Position numbers and translations under genes: made by a program. This document shows positions 26,651-35,940 of a DNA stretch of 64,000 nucleotides, piece by piece (positions within the stretch are counted from its first letter, which is position 1; each line of letters opens with the position of its first letter). This stretch comes from Ruania alkalisoli (lineage in GTDB: Bacteria > Actinomycetota > Actinomycetes > Actinomycetales > Beutenbergiaceae): the NCBI RefSeq assembly GCF_014960965.1, contig NZ_CP063169.1:839581-903580 (forward strand), written 5' to 3'. The notes under the pieces were generated by a model. That model was not told the origin of the DNA, ran no database searches, and saw nothing but the letters and a program-made list of their open reading frames with translations.

Positions 26651-28057
26651 GTGCGAGTACAGAAGGTCTGGCGACCAGCTGCTGCGGCGCTGGGTGCTGT
26701 CGCGCTCTCCCTCGGTCTGCTGGTCTCCCCGGCCTTGGCCGACGTACCGAGCGACGATGACATTGAGGATGCGCAGGACGCCGTCGATGACACGGCCGCC
26801 CAGATTGCGGCGCTCGAAGTGCGGCTGGCCGCGAATGCTGCGGCCCGTGACGAGTCGCAGATGGCGGCGGCGATCGCGGCGGAAAAGTACAACCAGGCCG
26901 CCGTCGAGCGTGACCAGGCTCAAGCTGACGCTGATGCCGCAGCCGATGCAGCGGCCCAGGCCGATGACGACGTAGCCGCGGCCAGCCGGGATGTCGCCCG
27001 GATCGCGAACGCCGCCTACCGCAACGGTGGCGAGTTGCAACAGATCGGCATCTTCCTCTCTGCCGACGGTCTCGACGATGCGATCGAGAGCGCCACGACC
27101 TTCCGGATGCTCGGCGGCGACGCGGACGAGGCCTATCAGCGGCTCGACGCCGCCGAGCGGGTCGCCGACGTCATGCAGACCCGAGCTGATCAGGCGCTCG
27201 CCGATGCCGAGGCGGCAGCAGCCGATCTCGAGGAGGCGTCCCGGGAGGCCGACGCGGCAGCACTGACGGCTGAGAACGTCGTGGCCGACAATGAGGCGGA
27301 GCGGGACTCGTTGATCGTGGAGCTCGCGGCGCTGCGCAACACCACCGCTGAGCTCGAGGAGGAGCGCCAGAATGCGCTCGATGCTGAGCGCCGTGAACGG
27401 GAGAACGCCGCGGCTGCCGCAGCGATCGGTGCACCCGCCACGGAGCGTGAGGACGATCGGGACGAGTCCGGTTCGGGCCAGTCTGACTCAGGTCGGTCTG
27501 AGTCCGATCAGAGCGCCTCGCCGGATCCTGCTCCGAGTCCGGACCCTCGACCCAGTCCCGAACCGCAGCCAGAGCCCGAGCCGGAACCCAGCCCGGAACC
27601 GGAACCCAGCCCCGAACCGCAGCCTGAGCCGGATCCTGAGCCCGAGCCGGAGCCAGAACCGGAGCCTCAGCCCGATCCACCATCCACGCCCGCCAGCGCC
27701 GGCCAGGGTGCGGTGAACTGGGCGATGACGCAGGTCGGCGACCGGTACGTGCTCGGTGCCAGAGGCCCGGATGCCTGGGACTGCTCCTCGTTGACTCAAG
27801 CGGCCTACCGCTCGGTCGGCATCCATCTGCCGCGCACGTCCGGTGATCAGTACCGGGCCACCGCGAACGTGCCGATCGGCCAGATCCGCCCGGGCGACCT
27901 GATCTTCTACTCCAGCAACGGCCGGGCCAGTGGCGTCTACCACGTGGCCATGTATGCCGGCAACGGGATGCGGGTGCACGCAGGCAACCCCTCCACCGGA
28001 GTGCAGTACACCTCGATGTGGTGGGCGAACGTGCTCCCGATGGCCGGGCGGCCCTGA
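26651..28057 (+). CDS. NlpC/P60 peptidoglycan endopeptidase with coiled coil
   Basis: A 468-residue secreted cell-wall hydrolase of the RipA/CwlO type. A Sec signal peptide ends near SPALA. A long coiled coil (about 35-255), rich in Ala, Glu and Asp, resembles the FtsEX-regulated stalks of such enzymes. A Pro-Glu repeat linker follows (about 295-350). The C-terminal C40 peptidase has catalytic Cys378 in [11 protein letters not shown] and His431 in YHVAMY, with His443 as third residue. It should cut stem peptides during division. GTG 26651 is six bases from GAGGAG; a TTG at 26648 is less well spaced. MtrA control is suggested by the upstream repeat. Confidence 0.92.
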   Translation: MRVQKVWRPAAAALGAVALSLGLLVSPALADVPSDDDIEDAQDAVDDTAAQIAALEVRLAANAAARDESQMAAAIAAEKYNQAAVERDQAQADADAAADAAAQADDDVAAASRDVARIANAAYRNGGELQQIGIFLSADGLDDAIESATTFRMLGGDADEAYQRLDAAERVADVMQTRADQALADAEAAAADLEEASREADAAALTAENVVADNEAERDSLIVELAALRNTTAELEEERQNALDAERRERENAAAAAAIGAPATEREDDRDESGSGQSDSGRSESDQSASPDPAPSPDPRPSPEPQPEPEPEPSPEPEPSPEPQPEPDPEPEPEPEPEPQPDPPSTPASAGQGAVNWAMTQVGDRYVLGARGPDAWDCSSLTQAAYRSVGIHLPRTSGDQYRATANVPIGQIRPGDLIFYSSNGRASGVYHVAMYAGNGMRVHAGNPSTGVQYTSMWWANVLPMAGRP

Positions 28058-28063
28058 GCTCGC

Positions 28064-28495
28064 TCAGGTACTGAGCGAGGCGAGCTGTGCGGGCGTGAGC
28101 ACGATCGCCGGAACGGAACGTGCGCCGTCGAGGATGGCCCCGAGAAGGCGGTGGTACCCGTCCAGGATGACCAGGCCACCCTGCCGCTCGACCGCGTGCA
28201 CCGGATAGGCGCGATCGGCCGCGCGCACGCGTGCCAGATGATCGGGGTAGTGGAAGGGTGTCGCCAGCACGTCGCGCGGTGAGACCTGAAAGCGCCTGCC
28301 GTCGCGTTGCCACAGCGGTAGGTCGAGCAACCAGTCGAAGGCCGCCACCGGCACGTCGACCACCGGCTCGCTGACCGCCCACAGGTCCACCAGCAGCCAC
28401 GCGTCGTCCCCGAACGCAGCGCGGATCGCCTGAGGGGTTTGCTGCAGGAGTTCCGCCCGACTGAGATCCGGCGCCGCCCGGTCCCGCGGCGGCAT
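28064..28495 (-). CDS. Small ParB-like protein (function unknown)
   Basis: A 143-residue protein whose C-terminal half contains AVERQGGLVILDGYHRLLGAI split across the fold. The DGYHRLLGA core resembles the DGHHR motif of ParB/Srx nucleotide-binding domains. The N-terminal half (AIRAAFGDDAWLLVDLWAV) is helical and not recognised. The ATG at 28495 starts five bases after the ppa stop, so it is co-transcribed with ppa; the longer frame upstream lies inside ppa and is discarded. There is no helix-turn-helix, so a plasmid-partition role is unlikely. A CTP- or ATP-binding enzyme of the ParB/sulfiredoxin fold is possible. Confidence 0.55.
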   Translation of the reverse strand: MPPRDRAAPDLSRAELLQQTPQAIRAAFGDDAWLLVDLWAVSEPVVDVPVAAFDWLLDLPLWQRDGRRFQVSPRDVLATPFHYPDHLARVRAADRAYPVHAVERQGGLVILDGYHRLLGAILDGARSVPAIVLTPAQLASLST

Positions 28496-28499
28496 CGGC

Positions 28500-29015
28500 T
28501 CAGTGCCCGATGTGCGGCTGCGGGTGGGTGTACCCGGTCTCCTCGGCGCGGGTGAAGGAGTTACGGATCTCCTGTTCTGCGGCCTCGCGGCCGACCCAGT
28601 GGGCTCCCTCGACGGACTTGCCGGGCTCGAGGTCCTTGTAGACCTCGAAGAAGTGCTGGATCTCCAGCCGGTGGAACTCGGAGACGTCGTCGATGTCGCT
28701 GCGCCAGCTCGCGCGCTGGTCCCCGACCGGCACGCACAGCACCTTGTCGTCACCGCCCGCCTCGTCACGCATACGGAACATCCCCAGTGCGCGGCACCGG
28801 ATCAGGCAGCCAGGAAAGGTCGGCTCCTCCAGCAGCACCAAGGCGTCCAGCGGGTCGCCGTCTTCGCCGAGCGTGCCGTCGATGTAGCCATAGTCGTCCG
28901 GATAGCGGGTGGAGGTGAAGAGCATCCGGTCGAGCCGGATGCGCCCGGTCTCGTGGTCCACCTCGTACTTATTCCGCTGCCCCTTGGGGATCTCGATGGT
29001 GACGTCGAATTCCAC
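28500..29015 (-). CDS. ppa: Inorganic pyrophosphatase
   Basis: A 171-residue family I soluble pyrophosphatase that hydrolyses pyrophosphate and drives biosynthetic reactions. [19 protein letters not shown] opens the protein, and the metal-binding block [11 protein letters not shown] holds the conserved aspartates. The C-terminal [13 protein letters not shown] is also typical. I chose the GTG at 29015, preceded by GGAAGAG, because it gives the normal family length; longer frames add an unconserved lead. It is divergent from dacB and is followed within five bases by the ParB-like gene. Confidence 0.95.
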   Translation of the reverse strand: MEFDVTIEIPKGQRNKYEVDHETGRIRLDRMLFTSTRYPDDYGYIDGTLGEDGDPLDALVLLEEPTFPGCLIRCRALGMFRMRDEAGGDDKVLCVPVGDQRASWRSDIDDVSEFHRLEIQHFFEVYKDLEPGKSVEGAHWVGREAAEQEIRNSFTRAEETGYTHPQPHIGH

Positions 29016-29145
29016 GGCCTGTCTCTTCCGCTCGCTGGGTGTGCTACCCCTAGTGTGGCCTACGCTGGCGCCCTTCGTGGACACGACGCGGGGTGAGAAC
29101 CACGCTTGTCACGAGGGAAGATCGACGTTGCCGGAGGGAGGGTCA

Positions 29146-30681
29146 GTGTCTCAGCAGGGTTCGCCGCGACCAGTTCGCACGACGGCGTCCGGTCGCCCGC
29201 CCGCGCCACGCCGCCGGCCCTCATCCCCGGCCGCGCGTGAGGCTGCTCGGGCAGCGGCGCGCCGCCGCGTCTACCGGCGCCGCCGGATGACTGCGCTCTC
29301 CGTGCTGCTCGTGCTCCTGCTGGGGGGCTACGCAGCCCTGGACGCCAACGATGTGGTGCCCGGCGTGCTGACCCGGACGCCGCCGTGGCCCGACGCCGAG
29401 CCGTTCCCCGAGGTTGCCGCCGCGGGACTGACAGCGGCACCGGACCAGGTCCCCTCCCTGTCGGGGGAGGCGCCCGTGCCCAGCACCGAGGAACTCGCCG
29501 CGCTCGCTTCATCACTGGTCTCCAGTGGTGCGGTCGGACCAGCGCCGGGTGTGCTGGTCACCGATGTCCTCACGGGTGAGGATCTCTACGGCGCGCGTGC
29601 CGCTGAGTCGTACGTGCCGGCCTCGAGTCTGAAGCTTCTGACCGGACTGGCAGTGCTGGCCAGTTACGGCGACCAGCACCGGTTCGTCACCTCGGTGGTC
29701 GACGGCGGGAACGGCGACGGTGTCGACGTCGTCACCCTGGTCGCCGGGGGAGACCTCACCCTGGCGGCGGAGGAGGGAGACCCGAGCTCCGTCGTCGGGC
29801 ATGCGGGCCTGGGGGACCTGGCGGCGGAGGTGGCCACCGAGCTCGCCGCCCAGGGGCGCACCGAGGTGCAGGTGAGCTTGGACGACACGCTGTTCACCGG
29901 GCCGGGACTGGCGCCGCGGTGGGGCCCGGTGGATCTCTCGGGTGGCTGGGCGATGCCGATGGCGCCGATCGCCGTGGACATCGGACGGCGGGACGGCACA
30001 TCGGTGCGGTCCTCGGATGCGGCGTTGGACGCGGCGGAGACGTTCGCTGATGCTCTCGCGGGCGAGGGCATCAGCGTGACCGGCGATGTGCAGCGGGTGG
30101 CCGCGCCGGACGGGGCGAGTGAGCTCGGCGCTGTGGAGTCCGCGCCATTGCGCGACCTGGTGGCGTTCACCATGCAGCAGTCCGAGAACGTGCTCTCCGA
30201 GGCGCTGGGGCGCATGACGGCGGTGGCGACCGGGCATGAGGCGAGTTTCGCCGGCGCAGGGGAGGCCGTGCTCGCAGTGCTGGCAGATCTCGGGCTGGAC
30301 ACATCGGGAAATTCGCTGTCTGACACCTCCGGGTTGAGTTCGGAAAGTGTCGTGACGCCGCGGCTGCTCACCGATGCGGTGCGATTGGCGGCCGATGGAT
30401 CCCATCCAGAGTTGACATCGTTGCTCGCGGCTGTGCCCGTGGCCGGACTCGAGGGAACCCTGAACAGCAGGCTGACCGACACCGCAGCGACGGGCGTCGT
30501 ACGAGCCAAGACCGGGACCCTGCCACAGGTCGTGGCGCTCACTGGGATGGTCACCACGGAGGACGGACGTCTGCTCGCCTTCACCGTGCTGGCCAACGAC
30601 TTCGATCGCGGCTCTGCCTATCTGGCGCGGATCGCCGTGGACGAGTGGATCTCCTCGGTGGCGGAGTGCGGGTGTCGTTGA
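29146..30681 (+). CDS. dacB: D-alanyl-D-alanine carboxypeptidase/endopeptidase, PBP4 family
   Basis: A 511-residue class C penicillin-binding protein that trims peptidoglycan peptides outside the membrane. A long Arg/Pro/Ala-rich cytoplasmic lead (1-50) precedes one signal-anchor helix (MTALSVLLVLLLGGYAAL). The three active-site motifs are present: SxxK at Ser160 (SSLK), SxN at 346-348 (SEN) and KTG at 455-457. The GTG at 29146 follows a strong GGAGGGAGG ribosome site and was preferred over the downstream ATG at the membrane helix. The order ppa-dacB-metalloprotease-tilS is common in actinobacteria. Confidence 0.92.
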   Translation: MSQQGSPRPVRTTASGRPPAPRRRPSSPAAREAARAAARRRVYRRRRMTALSVLLVLLLGGYAALDANDVVPGVLTRTPPWPDAEPFPEVAAAGLTAAPDQVPSLSGEAPVPSTEELAALASSLVSSGAVGPAPGVLVTDVLTGEDLYGARAAESYVPASSLKLLTGLAVLASYGDQHRFVTSVVDGGNGDGVDVVTLVAGGDLTLAAEEGDPSSVVGHAGLGDLAAEVATELAAQGRTEVQVSLDDTLFTGPGLAPRWGPVDLSGGWAMPMAPIAVDIGRRDGTSVRSSDAALDAAETFADALAGEGISVTGDVQRVAAPDGASELGAVESAPLRDLVAFTMQQSENVLSEALGRMTAVATGHEASFAGAGEAVLAVLADLGLDTSGNSLSDTSGLSSESVVTPRLLTDAVRLAADGSHPELTSLLAAVPVAGLEGTLNSRLTDTAATGVVRAKTGTLPQVVALTGMVTTEDGRLLAFTVLANDFDRGSAYLARIAVDEWISSVAECGCR

Positions 30682-30757
30682 TGTCGAGTCTGTGGATGAA
30701 TGTGAACCCGCAAGCGGCTGTCCTATGACGGTATGGCCAGCCCAGTAGGATCCAGCC

Positions 30758-31681
30758 GTGCTAGGTCGATCGTTCCAAGAGGTGTTGCGTTCGTCAGTTC
30801 TTGCCGTTTCCTCGGTGAGTTTCGCGATTGCCACCATCCTCGACCTCGCTGGTGCGCGGGGAGTGTGGCAGATTCTCGCTGTCTCGTTGAGCGTGGTGGG
30901 ATTCGTGGCACTTGGCGCCTCCTCGATCGGCGCGTGGGTGGCCACCTCGCGACGTCGCCGACGGCATCGTGAGACGGCGCTGCGAACTCTCGATGTGCGC
31001 GACGTAGATCGAGGTGTTGCGGTGACGCATACGTCGGTATCGTCAGTCGAAGAAGGCGCAACTGGAGATTCCGGGGCCGATGACCTGCTCGCGAAAATCG
31101 GCCAGCCGAGTTCGGTTCGCTTGGCCGGCGGTCAGGATCTGATTGCAGTTGCTCAGGCCGGTAAGGACGCGATCGGTGAGGATCTGTTCTACGACCGCTC
31201 CGAACTTGCCTCCTACCTTGAGGCTCAGCGCGATGCCGTGTGGTGTATCGAGCGGATGGTGAGTGGTGAGCGACGGCTAGTGGGGTACGCGATCCTCCTC
31301 GCCCTCCGCCCGGTGACGGTTGAGCGGATCAAGTCAGGCGAGATTGCTTACGGCCGGCACATCCTTGCCACAGACATCGCGGACTCGATCGACGCAAGTG
31401 ATGCCATGTATGTATCGATGGTGCATGGCTTCGACCTGGCGGCTCAGATTGACCTTGGTCTTGCCGTCCTGCGTCGCGTCATGCGCTCGCACCTGAAGCG
31501 TCGTCCGCAACTCATCTTGGCGCGGCAGGGATCGCATGCCGGCGGGCTGGGCATGAAGCGGCTGGGATTTGGGCGCTTCGGGTCTGCTCCGTATATCAAG
31601 GCGACCTACACCGATGCGCCTGCGTTCGCCTCGGAACTTCGGCGTCGTGAGCGCCTCTATCGGCGGCTGGGGAGCCGATAG
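30758..31681 (+). CDS. Unrecognised membrane protein with GNAT-like C-terminus
   Basis: A 307-residue protein with two N-terminal membrane helices (about 11-33 and 37-60) followed by a basic stop RRRRRH, so most of it should be cytoplasmic. The C-terminal 180 residues show an alternating strand/helix pattern, and RRLVGYAILLALRP resembles the core strand of a GNAT acetyltransferase. The tail GLGMKRLGFGRFG resembles the last conserved strand of such folds. No family is recognised with certainty. GTG start. Third codon positions carry clearly more A and T than in dacB or tilS. It sits in a block that interrupts conserved gene order, which suggests acquisition. Confidence 0.5.
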   Translation: MLGRSFQEVLRSSVLAVSSVSFAIATILDLAGARGVWQILAVSLSVVGFVALGASSIGAWVATSRRRRRHRETALRTLDVRDVDRGVAVTHTSVSSVEEGATGDSGADDLLAKIGQPSSVRLAGGQDLIAVAQAGKDAIGEDLFYDRSELASYLEAQRDAVWCIERMVSGERRLVGYAILLALRPVTVERIKSGEIAYGRHILATDIADSIDASDAMYVSMVHGFDLAAQIDLGLAVLRRVMRSHLKRRPQLILARQGSHAGGLGMKRLGFGRFGSAPYIKATYTDAPAFASELRRRERLYRRLGSR

Positions 31682-31956
31682 CGCCGGTGGTCCGGCCGGG
31701 GAAGATCGGCGGGGGAGTGGGTGTGTGCGGCACCGGTGTCGGTGGTCGGTCGGACCTTATGGCTCATGGCGTCGATAGGTGCGTGGGCTAGTTTCTCGGA
31801 TTCGGTCGCCTGTAGTGATGGTGTCATCGCGCGAAGGCTACGCGGGGCTACGGATCCATTGGCGTGTGCAGCTGCCGGCATGGTTGCTGGAGGGATCTTG
31901 CCTGCTCTGACCTGGGCGAACCGGGCGATGTCAGTGGTGGGTGGGAGAGTGTTTTC

Positions 31957-33582
31957 ATGACCTCGACAGCAGCTCACGACAGCTTCTCGGTTCCGGCCGG
32001 GAAGGGTTTGTTGGCTGCGGTGCGGGCTACTGGGGTGGCGGCTCGCGCGGTGGAGGTCGAGCGGGCTGAACTCGTCCTGGCGTGGGTGAGGGAGGGGGCG
32101 ATTATCCCGGGTGAGGTCTCCCCCGATGACGTGGTCGACGGCGGTGGGGTGTTCGATCCGGATGTGCATGCCGGTTTGCCGGGTACGCAGGAGCCGATGC
32201 GGTTGGCGGGTGCGGGTGCTCCGTGGGTGTCGGATCTAGGGTTTGTGTCGTTGGCGGCGGCGTTGGGGATGTCGAACGAAGCCGCCCTGGGGTACGTCGG
32301 CACCGTAGTCGAGTTGGCCTACCGGTTGCCGACCCTGTGGGGCCGGGTGCGGGCCGGGCAGGTCAGCATCACCCGGGCCCGGGCAGTGACCCGGTTGACG
32401 AAGCGACTCCCCGCCGATGGGGCAGCGTGGGTGGACTCCCAGGTGGCGTGGACGATCGGGTCGTGTTCGTCGGGCCAGATCGAGCGCACCGTCACCGCGG
32501 CGATGGAGTCCTTCGATCCCGACCGGGCTGAACGCGACCAGCAGGCCGCATTGGAGGGCCGGCGGGTGGACATTCGCCTGGGTGATCTCGCCACGGCCGC
32601 TGACCCCAGCGCGGGCGCTGTGGTGGCCTTTGATGGCGGGTTGGGTGTGGCTGACGCGCTGGACCTGGAAGCGGCCGTGGCAGCCCGCGCCGCCGGGTTG
32701 AAGACCCTCATGCCGGATGCGAGTGAGGATGTACGCCGTTCGATCGCGTTAGGTGACCTCGCCCGTGGGAAGGCCACGTTGGCGCCGGCCGCGACCGCGG
32801 ATGCTCCGGGTGGCTCAGCCGTTCCGGGTGTCTCGACCAGGGCGTGCGTCACCGAGCCCGCCGGGGCTGGTGCCCCCACTGGCCCGGCCGAGACGACCGG
32901 GGACCCGGCCGCCACCGGCACCACGGGTCTGGAGGCCACGGGGCGCACGGTGATGCTGTACCTGCACCTGCGGGCCGATGCCCTCGACCAGCACGGTCGG
33001 GGTGTGGTGGGCCGGTGTGAGAACACTCGTTCGCCGGTCACGGTTGAGCAGGTGCGTTCCTGGTGTGGGAGCGCGGGGCGGGTGTTGGTGCGGCCGGTGA
33101 TCGATCTGAACGATCAGTATTCGGCGTCCACATATGAGGCCAGTCCCAGGTTGCGTGAACAGGTGATCCTGCGCGACCAGCGGTGTAGGTTCCCGTTCTG
33201 CCCGCGCAGTGCTCGCACGGGGGATGTGGATCACATCACCCCACACGAGCAGGGTGGTCCCACCAGTTCACGGAATCTGGCGGTGTTGTGTCGGCGTCAT
33301 CACCGGGTGAAGACTCACACCGACTGGACGTATGAGCTGCTCAGCCCGGGGATGTATTACTGGACCGGGCCCGATCGGGTGGCGTATCTGGTGAGCCCGG
33401 CGGGCACATTCGTACTCCCCGGCGTGACGAGTACCCCGGGTCAGCCGGTGATCAAGACCCGCCGTATCGCTATCGCGTCGATGAGAGCCAATGCCCGGGC
33501 TATGCCTACCCGCCGCCACCAGGTGCGACCAACGGCAGAGCTACACCCCAGTTCCAGTAGCACCGACCCGCCACCCTTCTGA
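31957..33582 (+). CDS. DUF222 HNH endonuclease
   Basis: A 541-residue protein of the DUF222-HNH (13E12-repeat-like) family, which occurs in many copies in actinobacterial genomes. The DUF222 region covers about residues 20-340, with GRVRAGQVSITRARAVTRL typical. A variable Ala/Gly/Pro linker follows. The C-terminal HNH nuclease (about 405-450) has CRFPFC, then DVDHITPHEQGG, then LAVLCRRHHRVKTH, so the metal-binding and catalytic residues look intact. The biological role is unknown; members behave like mobile or repeated genes. The ATG at 31957 has only a weak ribosome site. It lies in the block inserted between dacB and the metalloprotease. Confidence 0.88.
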   Translation: MTSTAAHDSFSVPAGKGLLAAVRATGVAARAVEVERAELVLAWVREGAIIPGEVSPDDVVDGGGVFDPDVHAGLPGTQEPMRLAGAGAPWVSDLGFVSLAAALGMSNEAALGYVGTVVELAYRLPTLWGRVRAGQVSITRARAVTRLTKRLPADGAAWVDSQVAWTIGSCSSGQIERTVTAAMESFDPDRAERDQQAALEGRRVDIRLGDLATAADPSAGAVVAFDGGLGVADALDLEAAVAARAAGLKTLMPDASEDVRRSIALGDLARGKATLAPAATADAPGGSAVPGVSTRACVTEPAGAGAPTGPAETTGDPAATGTTGLEATGRTVMLYLHLRADALDQHGRGVVGRCENTRSPVTVEQVRSWCGSAGRVLVRPVIDLNDQYSASTYEASPRLREQVILRDQRCRFPFCPRSARTGDVDHITPHEQGGPTSSRNLAVLCRRHHRVKTHTDWTYELLSPGMYYWTGPDRVAYLVSPAGTFVLPGVTSTPGQPVIKTRRIAIASMRANARAMPTRRHQVRPTAELHPSSSSTDPPPF

Positions 33583-33818
33583 CCACCCCGCCCCGAACCC
33601 CGCCGACCCGCCCGTCGACGGGGATATCGGCATGCGGTGATCCTGGTGGGCGATGGTGCAAGCACGGATAGACAGGCACGGAGACGCCTACTCGTGACGC
33701 TCCGTGTGCTCGCTCACTGCCCGGCCACGACACTGTCCCTGTTGCCCACCCCACCCCGGCCATGCGCTCCCGTCAGCGAGCACACACCGCCCCAGACTTC
33801 GACCCGTACGCTGGAGGC

Positions 33819-34859
33819 ATGACGCAGACAGCAGGCCGCCGGGACGCCGTCAACTGGCAGCTCGCTGCCTCTCGCGCCGCCGCGATCGTGCCGGCCGGTC
33901 CGCGCGTCGACCGGGAGACGCTGGCGGATTTCGTCGCCGAACTGCGCACCTGCGCCGCGGAGGCACCTGCGCACGTCGGAGCGGTGACCGGCCTGCTCGA
34001 GCCGGCCCTGCAGGCTGGCGCCGGCCCGGTCTACGTGGTGGATCGGCCACGGTGGGCCGCCGCGAATATCGCCATGCTGCAGGGCACGGTGGGCGATGTA
34101 CTGCCCCGCCCGTCCGCGATGTGGGGTGACCGCTTTGCAGGTGAGGAACTGGGAGCTCTTCTGGCGCTCTTGTCGGCGAAGGTGCTGGGCCAGTACGACC
34201 CGTTCACAGGGCGGCTCGTGCTGGTGGCCCCCAACATCCTCCACGTCCACCGCGATATCGGTGCCGATCGGCGCGACTTCAGTATGTGGGTGTGCCTGCA
34301 CGAGCAAACGCATGCACTCCAGTTCGCCGCCGCCCCCTGGCTCGCCGACCACATGCGCAGCACCATGCGCTCCCTCATGACCACCGTCTCCGACGCCGAG
34401 AACGGTGGCCGACGCCTCCAGGACCTCCTGCGTGCCCTCCCGGGAGTGATCACCGGCGAACGCAAGGACGCACCCGCCGGCGCACTCCTGGATGCCGTCC
34501 TCACCGAGGACGAACGCGACGCCGTCGAGGAGTCGGTGGCAGTGATGTCCCTGCTGGAAGGCCACGCAGACGTGGTGATGGACGCCGTCGGGAAGCGTGT
34601 GGTGCCCTCGGTGAAGAAGATCCGCAAAGCCTTCGAGAAGCGGCGCGACGGGACAGGCCCGCTCGACCTGCTGCTACGCCGCCTGCTCGGGCTCGACGCC
34701 AAGCTCGCGCAGTACCGCAATGGTGCAGTGTTCGTGCGTGCCGTCGTGGACCAGGTCGGGCACGAGGGCTTCAATGCTGTCTGGGCCGCCCCGGAACACC
34801 TGCCCCGGCCAGGTGAGATCGCCGACCCGGCGGCCTGGGTGCGGCGCGTGCACGGCTGA
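33819..34859 (+). CDS. Zinc-dependent metalloprotease-like protein, DUF2342 family
   Basis: A 346-residue actinobacterial protein with a zincin HExxH motif at residues 161-165 (HEQTH), within WVCLHEQTHALQFAAAPWL. Its helical layout matches DUF2342, some members of which are annotated as F420-biosynthesis-associated. No signal peptide is seen, so it is probably cytoplasmic, and no substrate is known. The ATG at 33819 gives the usual start; GGAGG is only three bases before it. Its TGA overlaps the ATG of tilS, a linkage conserved across actinobacteria. Confidence 0.85.
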   Translation: MTQTAGRRDAVNWQLAASRAAAIVPAGPRVDRETLADFVAELRTCAAEAPAHVGAVTGLLEPALQAGAGPVYVVDRPRWAAANIAMLQGTVGDVLPRPSAMWGDRFAGEELGALLALLSAKVLGQYDPFTGRLVLVAPNILHVHRDIGADRRDFSMWVCLHEQTHALQFAAAPWLADHMRSTMRSLMTTVSDAENGGRRLQDLLRALPGVITGERKDAPAGALLDAVLTEDERDAVEESVAVMSLLEGHADVVMDAVGKRVVPSVKKIRKAFEKRRDGTGPLDLLLRRLLGLDAKLAQYRNGAVFVRAVVDQVGHEGFNAVWAAPEHLPRPGEIADPAAWVRRVHG

Positions 34860-35914
34860 TGCCCGGACCAGCGGCCCCGGTCGCCCGGCTGCGGCACACC
34901 ACCCGCACGTTCCTCGCCGAACGACTCACCGCCGGTGACCTGGCGCGAGGTGACCTGATTCTGGTGGCCTGCTCGGGTGGGCCCGACTCCCTGGCTCTCG
35001 CGGCCGTCGTGGCCTTCGTGGCGCCGCGGCTCGGCCTCCGGGCTGGTGCCTGCGTCGTCGATCACCAGTTGCAGCCAGGCAGCGCCACGGCTGCGGCCAC
35101 GGCCCGTCAGCGCTGTGACGAGCTGGGCCTCGACCCTGCCGAGGTGCTCACCGTCACGGTCACCGCCGGTGGACAAGGCCCCGAGGCCACTGCCCGGGAC
35201 GCCCGCTATCAGGCGCTCAGCGAGGCTGCCGACCGACAGGGCGCGCGAGCGGTGCTGCTCGGTCATACTGCCGACGACCAGGCCGAGACCGTCCTGCTGG
35301 CGCTCGCACGCGGGTCCGGCACCCGCTCGCTGGCGGGGATGGCCACCGTCCGTGGACGGTTCTGGCGCCCACTCCTGACGGCGTCACGCGCCGACACCCA
35401 CGACGCGTGCGCCTCGCTCGGCCTGCCGGTCTGGCACGACCCCACCAACGCCGTCGACGGTCCGTGGCGTACGGCCGACGGGCGCCCCCTGCCCCGGGCA
35501 TCGGTGCGGCACCGGGTGCTGCCTGCTCTCACCGAGGCACTCGGTCCCGGTGTGCGCGCCGGCCTGGTGCGCACGGCGCGCCTCGCGCGCGAGGACTCCG
35601 ACCTGCTGGACCGGCTCGCCGCCGAACAGTACGAACTCCTCGAGGCGAGGCATCCCGACGACGGAAGGGACGTCGTCGTGGACGCACGCCGGATTGGTGA
35701 ACTCCCTACCGCGCTCAGACTGCGAGTGCTGCGCAGACTGGCGCTGGATGCCGGCGCACCCTCCGGGGTGCTGGGGCAGGTGCACATCGATGCGATCGAT
35801 GCACTCGTCACCGCGTGGTCCGGGCAAGGTCCCGCTCAGCTGCCGGGCGGCATCACCGTCGCCCGGACCTGTGGCAGGCTTGTGCTGAGCGCAGGCCCGT
35901 CTGGTCCTGAATGA
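34859..35914 (+). CDS. tilS: tRNA(Ile)-lysidine synthetase
   Basis: A 351-residue N-type ATP pyrophosphatase. It modifies C34 of the tRNA-Ile that reads AUA, changing both its codon and amino-acid specificity, and is essential in most bacteria. The PP-loop SGGPDS is at residues 39-44 and the GHTADDQAETVLLALARG block near 127-145. The short actinobacterial form, lacking the long C-terminal extension of E. coli TilS, matches this length. It overlaps the metalloprotease by one base and ends at the start of the hpt region. Confidence 0.94.
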   Translation: MPGPAAPVARLRHTTRTFLAERLTAGDLARGDLILVACSGGPDSLALAAVVAFVAPRLGLRAGACVVDHQLQPGSATAAATARQRCDELGLDPAEVLTVTVTAGGQGPEATARDARYQALSEAADRQGARAVLLGHTADDQAETVLLALARGSGTRSLAGMATVRGRFWRPLLTASRADTHDACASLGLPVWHDPTNAVDGPWRTADGRPLPRASVRHRVLPALTEALGPGVRAGLVRTARLAREDSDLLDRLAAEQYELLEARHPDDGRDVVVDARRIGELPTALRLRVLRRLALDAGAPSGVLGQVHIDAIDALVTAWSGQGPAQLPGGITVARTCGRLVLSAGPSGPE

Positions 35915-35940
35915 GAGCGGCGAACATCAGGGAGAGTGGA

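Noticed and set aside
27535-27690. Repeat array or CRISPR-like tract
   Set aside because: The repetition is codon-level Pro-Glu coding within the linker of the NlpC/P60 protein, with no spacers.
31721-31960. Small membrane-like frame before the HNH gene
   Set aside because: Hydrophobic composition only; it runs into the HNH start, lacks a ribosome site, and resembles no known small protein.
31957-33582. Restriction or defence system around the HNH nuclease
   Set aside because: No methyltransferase, helicase or other defence gene is adjacent, and DUF222-HNH proteins are common repeated genes without proven defence function.
33704-33785. Insertion-sequence terminal repeats
   Set aside because: The 11-base arms are only 60 bases apart with no transposase between or beside them.
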